Assembly: GCA_002784505.1 (NCBI GenBank)
Contig: PFLF01000095.1
Span: 1 to 5,577 of the forward strand
Direction: 5' to 3'
From: Candidatus Roizmanbacteria bacterium CG_4_10_14_0_8_um_filter_39_9
GTDB lineage: Bacteria > Patescibacteriota > Microgenomatia > UBA1406 > GWC2-37-13
Length of the DNA stretch: 5,577 nt
A program made the position numbers and the translations under genes. Every line of letters starts with the position of its first letter. Position 1 is the stretch's first letter. The notes below the pieces were generated by a model. That model had not been told where the DNA came from and searched no databases. It saw only the letters and a list, made by a program, of their open reading frames with translations. Positions 1-5,341 of the stretch are shown here, one piece after another.

Positions 1-154
1 CCCCGTTTTCAATTTTTTTATAAAGCGCGGTCTCTATTTGAGGCTTAATGATACGTGCTAAAGCAGATAGGTTAACAATCTTTTTATTAAGTCCTTCTTC
101 AAGAAAAGGCGACCCTTTGACAATTTTTTCCACAATTTCAGGTATTGTGATCAT
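1..154 (-). CDS. Unidentified protein, N-terminal 51 residues, cut by left edge
   Basis: Read on the minus strand, an ATG at 154-152 opens a frame that stays open to the left edge. It encodes MITIPEIVEKIVKGSPFLEE followed by a segment rich in Leu, Ile and Lys (NLSALARIIKPQIETALYKK at about 29-48). The piece looks like amphipathic helices: no signal peptide, no membrane segment, no metal motif. I do not recognise the family with certainty. The 'NLSALAR.IKP' run faintly recalls the N-termini of small ACT-domain-like proteins of uncultured bacteria, but that is only an impression. Support for it being real comes from its intact frame, a good minus-strand sigma70-like promoter just upstream, and its divergent position against the lysine operon. 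That position would suit a regulator or related metabolic protein, though this is inference. No Shine-Dalgarno sequence precedes the ATG, and the predicted leader is only about 6 nt. Confidence 0.6.
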   Translation of the reverse strand, partial: MITIPEIVEKIVKGSPFLEEGLNKKIVNLSALARIIKPQIETALYKKIENG

Positions 155-157
155 ACT

Positions 158-177
158 AATGTTAAAATTTTAACATT
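158..177. promoter_or_regulatory. Perfect 20-bp palindrome, candidate operator
   Basis: AATGTTAAAATTTTAACATT equals its own reverse complement over all 20 bases, with no spacer. It overlaps the predicted -10 box of the minus-strand gene and lies 4 bp upstream of that gene's ATG. A dimeric DNA-binding protein bound here would block transcription of the divergent gene. It is not a terminator: it is pure AT in the centre, has no loop and no following T tract on either strand in the right place. Operator function is inferred from symmetry and position only. Confidence 0.45.
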
Positions 178-195
178 TATTATGTTTTTTGTCAA
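167..195 (-). promoter_or_regulatory. Predicted sigma70-type promoter of the divergent gene
   Basis: On the minus strand, TTGACA (195-190, perfect -35 consensus) is followed after 17 nt by TAAAAT (172-167, five of six matches to TATAAT). A start about 7 nt beyond the -10 box would fall near 160, leaving roughly 6 nt before the ATG at 154, so the mRNA may be almost leaderless. The -10 box lies inside the 158-177 palindrome. The region is very AT-rich, so chance matches are possible, but both boxes and the spacing fit together. Confidence 0.5.
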
Positions 196-209
196 ATTAT
201 GCCAAAAAA

Positions 210-237
210 TTGACTTATTGTAGATTCGTAATACAAT
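210..237 (+). promoter_or_regulatory. Predicted sigma70-type promoter of the lysine operon
   Basis: TTGACT (210-215) and TACAAT (232-237) each match five of six consensus bases and are separated by 16 nt. Transcription would start near 243-246, giving a leader of about 37 nt before the lysW ATG at 282. The -35 box is 14 bp from the -35 box of the divergent promoter, so the two promoters sit back to back. Bases 217-222 (ATTGTA) and 232-237 (TACAAT) form an inverted repeat across the promoter, and ACAAT/ATTGT (233-237 and 242-246) form another over the likely start site. Either could be a regulator site. Confidence 0.55.
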
Positions 238-265
238 TACTATTGTTTCTTAAATTAATAATTAG

Positions 266-274
266 ATTTTAACA
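266..274 (+). repeat. Second copy of the palindrome half-site ATTTTAACA
   Basis: ATTTTAACA at 266-274, in the lysW leader, is identical to 167-175, the right half of the 158-177 palindrome. The two copies start 99 bp apart in the same orientation. A single half-site in AT-rich DNA may be chance, but its place between the predicted transcription start and the lysW ATG would let a protein bound to both sites influence both divergent genes. Confidence 0.25.
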
Positions 275-281
275 ATAATCT

Positions 282-458
282 ATGATAAAAACCACTTGTC
301 CAATCTGTGATGCAGAGGTAACTCTTCCGGTAAACACCGAGGAGTCAGAAATTATTAGTTGTGCTGAATGTCACTCAAAGCTAGTAGTTGCGAAAATAGA
401 AAATAAAACCGCCACTCTTCAAGAAGCACCAAAAGTCGAGGAAGACTGGGGAGAATAA
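282..458 (+). CDS. lysW: LysW, alpha-aminoadipate carrier protein
   Basis: A 58-residue acidic carrier protein. In the LysW pathway its C-terminal glutamate side chain is linked to the amino group of alpha-aminoadipate; the intermediates stay attached to it until lysine is released. Seen here: an N-terminal zinc-ribbon pattern C6-P-I-C9 and C27-A-E-C30, a variable linker, and the C-terminal signature E54-D-W-G-E58, which is the hallmark of LysW family members and supplies the attachment residue. The length is close to the 54 residues I recall for Thermus LysW. It is the first gene of the operon, fitting a carrier needed in quantity, and lysX starts 4 nt after its stop. No Shine-Dalgarno sequence precedes the ATG; the family-typical short distance from Met to the first Cys pair (MIKTTCPIC) supports this start. 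The cytosolic role and attachment site are known for the family; the gene itself is identified from motifs and context. Confidence 0.95.
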   Translation: MIKTTCPICDAEVTLPVNTEESEIISCAECHSKLVVAKIENKTATLQEAPKVEEDWGE

Positions 459-462
459 ATCT

Positions 463-1311
463 ATGATAACTATTGGTCTATTACACACAACCATAAGAGG
501 TGACGAAAAATTAATATTGGAGGCGGCAAAAAAAAGAAATATTGGAATTAAGCTGATTGATGTACGGGATGAGATATTCAATCGAAAAACTTACAAACAT
601 AACTTCGGTGTAGCCCTTGAGCGCTGCGTCTCAACAGTAAAAGGGACCCACGCAACCCATTTTTTCGAGTCGATAAACGTCAGAGTTATCAATAACTCAA
701 CAATTGCGGCAATTTGCGAAGATAAATTTGTTACTTCGCTTGTGTTGCAAAAAGCGCACGTTCCCACCCCTGGCTTTGCAATGGTATTCAATTCTCCTCA
801 AGCAATCAAGGCCGTCGAAGAAATGGGGGGCTTTCCCGTTGTCATCAAGCCACCGCTGGGTTCATGGGGGAGATTGTTAGCTAAAATCAATGATATTGAT
901 GCGCTTGAAGCGATCCTTGAACATAAAGAAGTTTTAGGTTCACCTCACCAAAAGTCTTTTTATATTCAACAATATGTTAAAAAGCCCGGACGAGACATAA
1001 GAACTTTTGTAATTGAAGGAGAAACTATTTGTGCTATATACCGTGATTCTCCTCATTGGATTACAAATACTGCCCGGGGAGGAATTGCCTCTAACTGCCC
1101 GGTTACAAAAGCAATTGCAAGCATATCAAAAAAAGCGAGTGATGCGGTCGGAGGAGGAATTTTATCTATGGATATATTTGAAACAGATGACGGTCTACAG
1201 ATTAACGAAATAAATCACACGACGGAATTTAAAAATTCTGAAAATCCAACAAAAACCAGTATTTCCGGAGCGATCGTTGAATACTGTATTAAAGTTGCAA
1301 AAAATCAATGA
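463..1311 (+). CDS. lysX: LysX, LysW--alpha-aminoadipate ligase (ATP-grasp)
   Basis: A 282-residue ATP-grasp ligase that uses ATP to join the amino group of alpha-aminoadipate to the C-terminal glutamate of LysW, protecting it for the later steps. Visible family features, in order: N-terminal substrate domain with LERCVS (52-57); ATP-binding VIKPPLGSWGRLLAK (127-141, K129); EHKEVLG (153-159); YIQQYVKKPGRDIR (167-180); HWITNTARGG (198-207); and the metal/ATP-binding end motif NEINHTTEFKNS (248-259). Length equals that of Thermus LysX (about 280). Pairing with lysW immediately upstream and homocitrate synthase downstream points to alpha-aminoadipate rather than glutamate as substrate; the paralogue ArgX (glutamate, arginine route) is the main alternative and a dual role is possible. 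GGGGAG at 447-452, inside the end of lysW, lies 10 nt before the ATG and is the only plausible ribosome-binding site in the operon. The stop overlaps the lysY start (ATGA, 1308-1311). Confidence 0.94.
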   Translation: MITIGLLHTTIRGDEKLILEAAKKRNIGIKLIDVRDEIFNRKTYKHNFGVALERCVSTVKGTHATHFFESINVRVINNSTIAAICEDKFVTSLVLQKAHVPTPGFAMVFNSPQAIKAVEEMGGFPVVIKPPLGSWGRLLAKINDIDALEAILEHKEVLGSPHQKSFYIQQYVKKPGRDIRTFVIEGETICAIYRDSPHWITNTARGGIASNCPVTKAIASISKKASDAVGGGILSMDIFETDDGLQINEINHTTEFKNSENPTKTSISGAIVEYCIKVAKNQ

Positions 1312-2348
1312 TAAAAATATCTATTTTTGGGGCATCAGGTTATGCGGGAGGGGAGATCCTCCGCATATTACTGTCTCATCCTAAGGTCGTTATTGAGCAG
1401 GTAACCTCAAGACAATTCGCCGGACAGCCCGTTTCTCAGATGCATCCAAATTTAAGGAAAAAAACAGACCTAGTATTTTCCCACCCTGATGAACTAAAAA
1501 AATGCAGCCTCCTTTTCATCGCTCTTCCTAATGGGGAGTCAATGAAATACATGCCCAAATTAAGAACATTGGCAAAGAAAATTATCGATCTGGGAGCAGA
1601 CTATCGACTTCACAAACAAACAACTTTTGAAAGTTGGTATAAACAAAAACATGTAAACCCGGGAATGCTAAAAGATTTCGTATATGGTGTTGTTGAGCTT
1701 CACCGTTTGGAAATAAAGAGATCTTCTTTTGTTGCTGGTCCCGGTTGTGAAGCAACTGTCTCAATTCTTTCACTTTATCCTCTTGTCAAACACAATCTTA
1801 TCGAAGAAAAAATTATTATTGATGCAAAAATGAGCAGTTCTCAAGCAGGATTAAAACCATCTGCGTCATCCCATCATCCCGAACGCGCAGGAGTTGTCAG
1901 ATCTTATATGCCATCAGGTCATCGTCACACCGCAGAAATTATTCAGGAGCTATCGGCTTATGCCAAAGGTCTTGATGTTGCCATATCGGCAACGGCAATT
2001 GATATGGTGAGAGGGCTTTTGGTAACCATCCACACCATTCCGAAAAAGGGAGTAACCGAGAAAGAAGTTTGGAAAGCTTATCGAACCGAATATGCAAACG
2101 AGCCTTTTATAAGAATTGTCAAAGAACGCCAAGGTCTTTATCGTTTTCCCGAACCAAAAATTCTTCAGGGAACTAATTATTGCGATATCGGATTTGAGAT
2201 GGATACTATTTCAAAGCGGTTAGTTATCATAGGAGCAATTGATAATTTAGTTAAAGGAACAGCGGGACAGGCTGTTCAGGCTATGAATTTAATGTGCGGA
2301 TTTCCGGAAGAAATGGGGTTGGAATTTCCCGGACTTCATCCTATTTAA
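1308..2348 (+). CDS. lysY: LysY, LysW-aminoadipyl phosphate reductase (ArgC family)
   Basis: A 346-residue NADPH-dependent reductase, ArgC-like. It reduces LysW-bound alpha-aminoadipyl phosphate to the semialdehyde, releasing phosphate. Seen: N-terminal Rossmann nucleotide-binding motif GASGYAGGE (8-16); a thioester-forming catalytic cysteine at C147 in AGPGCEAT (143-150); the histidine block GHRHTAEI (204-211) that supplies the active-site base in this family; DMVRGLLVT (232-240); and the C-terminal NLVKGTAGQAVQAMN (313-327), typical of ArgC/LysY. The motif around the cysteine is GCEAT rather than the GCYPT of classical N-acetylglutamyl-phosphate reductases, which matches the LysY-type branch as I recall it. 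Its kinase partner LysZ is not next to it, unlike in many arginine operons. Because some organisms use one LysY/ArgC for both lysine and arginine, dual use cannot be excluded. The start overlaps the lysX stop by 4 nt, indicating translational coupling. Confidence 0.93.
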   Translation: MIKISIFGASGYAGGEILRILLSHPKVVIEQVTSRQFAGQPVSQMHPNLRKKTDLVFSHPDELKKCSLLFIALPNGESMKYMPKLRTLAKKIIDLGADYRLHKQTTFESWYKQKHVNPGMLKDFVYGVVELHRLEIKRSSFVAGPGCEATVSILSLYPLVKHNLIEEKIIIDAKMSSSQAGLKPSASSHHPERAGVVRSYMPSGHRHTAEIIQELSAYAKGLDVAISATAIDMVRGLLVTIHTIPKKGVTEKEVWKAYRTEYANEPFIRIVKERQGLYRFPEPKILQGTNYCDIGFEMDTISKRLVIIGAIDNLVKGTAGQAVQAMNLMCGFPEEMGLEFPGLHPI

Positions 2349-2351
2349 CAT

Positions 2352-3572
2352 ATGAATTTTAAAGGAGTTATAGATACTACATTCCGGGACGGTCAACAAT
2401 CACCCCTCATGTTTGATTCGTATAAGTATCGTTTTACAATTGAGGACAAGAAAACCCTTATCTTTGGGTTAATTCAACTTGGCGTAAGAAACTTTGAATT
2501 TTTTGCGCCTAACGTTAGTAAATCAGAAGCGCACGATTTTATTGAGATAAAAAAATATGTTGCATCAATTGGGATTTCCGGCATTCGTTTTTTTGCTCAT
2601 TGTCGCTGTCATCAAAAAGACATTGAGGAGTCAATAAGGGCAGGATTCGATGGATTAAATTTATATATCGGTATGACAGAATATGCACAGCGCTATAGTC
2701 ACGGCATGAAATTCGAAGAAGTCATAACCAATGTTACAAAAATTATCAAGGCAACTAGGAAATCCTATCCCCATATTTACCTTCGTTTCAGCGCCGAAGA
2801 CAGCTTTCGTACCCCCATAGAAGATATATTTAAGATGTATGATGAGATTTATGAATCGGTTGATATCTTTGGTATGCCCGATACAGTCGGAATCGCTACA
2901 CCAGTAATGGTTGCAGACACGATCAATGCATTAAAAAAAAGGTATCCTAAAGTTGATATTGAGTGTCATTTTCACAACGATCGGGGGCTTTCTCTTATCA
3001 ACGCGATCACCGCAATACAAAGCGGAGCGTCATATGTAGATACATCAATATGGGGAATGGCTGAGCGGTCGGGAATAACTTCGGTGACAGGACTCCTTCT
3101 TAATTTGTATTATGAGGATAAAACCTTGTGTAAAGACTTTAATCTAAAAGTTTGTTACCCATTAAATGTGCTCATGGGATCGATTTTAAAGTTACAGGTT
3201 TCACCGACCGAACCGGTCTCAATAACAAATAGGACTCATACCGCGGGAGTACACCAAAAAGCCGTTCTAAACAACCCTTATGTCTATGAAGCCCACGACC
3301 TTAAAAACTTTGGTGTGGATAAAAAACAATTATTTTTAGGCCCGTTAAGCGGAAAAAACCTCATTTATTATTATTTGAGAGAAATCGAATACTATGATTT
3401 GACTCAAGAACAGGCTTCAGAAATTTCCCTAGAATTTAAGTCACGGGCAATGGAAATGAACAAAAAAAACAAGCCAGAAACAGTGTTGGGCAAGATTGTT
3501 GCCCACTACCATTTACCAAAATTAACAATAAAGAGAGAATATCTTAAAAACAGAGTTGAAAATTTAGACTAA
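2352..3572 (+). CDS. lysS: Homocitrate synthase
   Basis: A 406-residue DRE-TIM-type acyltransferase. It would condense acetyl-CoA with 2-oxoglutarate to homocitrate, the committed step of the alpha-aminoadipate route. Seen: N-terminal DTTFRDGQQSP (8-18) with catalytic R12 and metal ligand D13; metal ligands H206 and H208 in ECHFHNDRG; RFSAEDSFRTP (145-155), which closely matches the RFSAEDTFRS I recall from Thermus homocitrate synthase; MPDTVGIATP (175-184); MAERSGIT (236-243); and THTAGVHQKA (295-304) with the C-terminal catalytic His H301. H83 aligns without gaps with the Thermus residue (H72) involved in 2-oxoglutarate/lysine recognition. There is no long C-terminal LeuA regulatory domain; feedback by lysine in this family acts at the active site. 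Alternatives are isopropylmalate or citramalate synthase; the motifs and the lysWXY context favour homocitrate. It begins 3 nt after lysY; no Shine-Dalgarno sequence. The symbol lysS also names lysyl-tRNA synthetase; hcs is a synonym. Confidence 0.88.
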   Translation: MNFKGVIDTTFRDGQQSPLMFDSYKYRFTIEDKKTLIFGLIQLGVRNFEFFAPNVSKSEAHDFIEIKKYVASIGISGIRFFAHCRCHQKDIEESIRAGFDGLNLYIGMTEYAQRYSHGMKFEEVITNVTKIIKATRKSYPHIYLRFSAEDSFRTPIEDIFKMYDEIYESVDIFGMPDTVGIATPVMVADTINALKKRYPKVDIECHFHNDRGLSLINAITAIQSGASYVDTSIWGMAERSGITSVTGLLLNLYYEDKTLCKDFNLKVCYPLNVLMGSILKLQVSPTEPVSITNRTHTAGVHQKAVLNNPYVYEAHDLKNFGVDKKQLFLGPLSGKNLIYYYLREIEYYDLTQEQASEISLEFKSRAMEMNKKNKPETVLGKIVAHYHLPKLTIKREYLKNRVENLD

Positions 3573-3576
3573 CAAC

Positions 3577-4830
3577 ATGGGACAAACAATTGTAGAAAAA
3601 ATATTTTCGAAACATGCAGGAAAAAAAGTATATGCAGGAGACTTCGTGATTGCAAAGCTTGACTTAGTTATGGCCCATGATACAACCTGTGCCTGGGCAA
3701 TAGATCCATTTTACGAAATTGCGCAAAAAGTATGGGATAAAAATAAAATTTTTATTCCATTTGATCATGCTTTTCCGGCGCCAAACATACAAATGGCTAA
3801 ACTACAGGCAAAAATTAGGGTATTCGCCAACGAACAGGGTATTACCATTACAACCGATGGGGTATGTCACCAGATTTTATCCGAACGGTTTATTAATCCG
3901 GGGAATTTGATTCTTGGTGCCGATTCGCATACGCCAACAGGAGGAGGTCTTGGCGCCTTAACCGTCGGAGTGGGATCAACGGACGCAGCCGTTGCTATGG
4001 CTACCGGGACTTGCTGGTTCAATGTCCCTCAAACCATAAGAATTGAAATAACGGGTAAGTTAAAAAAAGGGGTATTTGCGAAAGACGTCATTTTATCGAC
4101 TGCCAAACGAATCGGGCCAGAAGGGGGAAACTATCGGGTATTGGAATATGGGGGTGAAACCGTTAAAAATTTTAATATATCTTCGCGACTTACTTTAACA
4201 AATATGTCAGCCGAAATGGGTGCAAAAGCTGCTATAGTCGCCCCGGATTATCAAACTACCGCATATTTAAAAGAAAATAGCAGGCCCTATGTATTTAACT
4301 GTAACCTAAAAAGCGACCGCGATGCAAAGTATGAAAAAATAATTCACATAAATGTTGCCGACCTTTCTCCCCAAATTGCAATGCCTCCGGACATTGACAA
4401 TGTTGAAGAAGTACAAAAGCTTGAGTCGAAGAAAATAAAAGTTGATCAAGTATTTATCGGATCGTGTACAAATTGCCGAATCGAAGACCTTGACGTTGTT
4501 TATTTAATGTGGCAAAAACACGATCTTAATCCACAAGTGCGCACCATCATTACTCCTGCCTCGAAGCGAGTATATTTACAGGCTCTAGCAAAAGGATATA
4601 TTAAGTTTTTTACCAAAAAAAACACCATTATTCTTAGCCCTGGATGTGGTCCTTGTTTAGGAAGACACGGCGGCGTATTATATGACAACGAGATTTGTGT
4701 ATCGACCAGCAATCGTAACTTTACCGGTCGAATGGGGAGTCCGAAAGCGTTTATTTATCTGGCAAGTCCTGCAACGGCAGCAGCCTCTGCAATTACTGGC
4801 CATATCACTGACCCAAGAAAATATTTATAA
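3577..4830 (+). CDS. lysT: LysT, homoaconitase large subunit
   Basis: A 417-residue aconitase-family large subunit, the [4Fe-4S]-bearing partner of LysU. The complex dehydrates homocitrate and rehydrates homoaconitate to homoisocitrate. Seen: MGQTIVEKIF start typical of LeuC/LysT-type large subunits; AHDTTCAWAI (33-42); FDHAFPAP (62-69); GADSHTPTGGGLGAL (114-128); the three cluster cysteines C297 in GSCTNCR (295-301) and C357 and C360 in GCGPCLGRHGG (356-366); and the substrate-phosphate/carboxylate-binding STSNRNFTGRMGS (376-388). Length matches the roughly 418-residue archaeal/Thermus-type subunits rather than the about 470-residue classical bacterial LeuC. The sequence alone does not separate homoaconitase from isopropylmalate isomerase; the lysine operon position does, and bifunctionality is possible. 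It lies 4 nt after the homocitrate synthase gene, with lysU immediately downstream. No Shine-Dalgarno sequence. Confidence 0.9.
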   Translation: MGQTIVEKIFSKHAGKKVYAGDFVIAKLDLVMAHDTTCAWAIDPFYEIAQKVWDKNKIFIPFDHAFPAPNIQMAKLQAKIRVFANEQGITITTDGVCHQILSERFINPGNLILGADSHTPTGGGLGALTVGVGSTDAAVAMATGTCWFNVPQTIRIEITGKLKKGVFAKDVILSTAKRIGPEGGNYRVLEYGGETVKNFNISSRLTLTNMSAEMGAKAAIVAPDYQTTAYLKENSRPYVFNCNLKSDRDAKYEKIIHINVADLSPQIAMPPDIDNVEEVQKLESKKIKVDQVFIGSCTNCRIEDLDVVYLMWQKHDLNPQVRTIITPASKRVYLQALAKGYIKFFTKKNTIILSPGCGPCLGRHGGVLYDNEICVSTSNRNFTGRMGSPKAFIYLASPATAAASAITGHITDPRKYL

Positions 4831-4831
4831 A

Positions 4832-5341
4832 TTGTACATTCATGGTATGAATTGGATTTTTGGAAACAACATCAACACTGATTTGATTACGCCGGGAAGA
4901 TACAATATCACAACCGATTCAAAAGAACTTGCCAAAATAGTCTTTATAGAGCATCGGCCGGAATTTGCAAAAATGGTTAAAAAAGGCGATTTTATTATTG
5001 CCGGAAATAATTTTGGCTGTGGTTCTTCTCGTGAAACTGCAGTTACCGCACTTAAGGCTTGTGGAATAAAAGCAATTATAGCCAAATCATTTGCGAGAAT
5101 TTTTTATCGTAATTGTATTGATCAAGGACTATTCGCAATAGTTGTTGACACTCAACATATTGGTGTTAAAGATGAGTTAACGATTAATATCAACAAACAA
5201 TTAGTCTTCAATGTTACGCAGCAAAATGAAATAAAAGCAATTATTCCATCACTCATGATCAAATTACATGAGACGGGAGGAATTATTCCCTACCTCAAAA
5301 AAAATGGATTGAAGTCTTTAAAAAAACTTTTTGGAATATGA
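4832..5341 (+). CDS. lysU: LysU, homoaconitase small subunit
   Basis: The swivel-domain small subunit of the aconitase-type heterodimer with LysT; it supplies substrate-recognition residues. Numbered from the TTG start (169 residues): FGNNINTDLITPGRYNITTD (10-29), IEHRPEFA (39-46), and GNNFGCGSSRETA (58-70), the glycine-serine loop containing the conserved SSRE; then IIAKSFARIFYRN (82-94). Two starts are possible. TTG at 4832 gives MYIHGMNWIFG, which lines up position for position with the family opening M-x-x-x-G-x-x-(W/H)-x-F-G I recall from archaeal small subunits; ATG at 4847 gives a protein 5 residues shorter (164) that loses the conserved Gly. I prefer TTG for this reason, but ATG is a fair alternative. 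A still longer open frame reaching back into lysT is an overlap artefact. The stop overlaps the lysB start (ATGA, 5338-5341). Substrate could also include isopropylmalate. Confidence 0.88.
   Translation: MYIHGMNWIFGNNINTDLITPGRYNITTDSKELAKIVFIEHRPEFAKMVKKGDFIIAGNNFGCGSSRETAVTALKACGIKAIIAKSFARIFYRNCIDQGLFAIVVDTQHIGVKDELTININKQLVFNVTQQNEIKAIIPSLMIKLHETGGIIPYLKKNGLKSLKKLFGI

Noticed and set aside
158..177. Palindrome as a rho-independent terminator
   Set aside because: It lacks a GC-rich stem, a loop and a T tract, and it sits at the promoter end of both genes rather than a 3' end.
240..262. Archaeal TATA box (AT-rich stretch TTAAATTAATAA) with leaderless lysW
   Set aside because: The sigma70-like pair at 210-237 is better formed and has a matching divergent partner; AT-rich stretches are too common here to support a TATA box.
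381..581. Minus-strand open frame across the lysW/lysX junction
   Set aside because: It lies antisense to two clear genes, encodes a hydrophobic run without family motifs, and has no start context; a shadow frame.
1013..1213. Plus-strand open frame inside lysX
   Set aside because: It is out of frame with lysX, whose conserved ATP-grasp motifs span the same bases without interruption.
4682..4831. Long N-terminal extension of lysU overlapping lysT
   Set aside because: The translated extension has no similarity to the small-subunit family and overlaps lysT's conserved SNRNFTGRMG region; the family opening begins at 4832 or 4847.
4840..5085. Minus-strand open frame opposite lysU
   Set aside because: It mirrors the conserved lysU coding region and shows no motif of its own.
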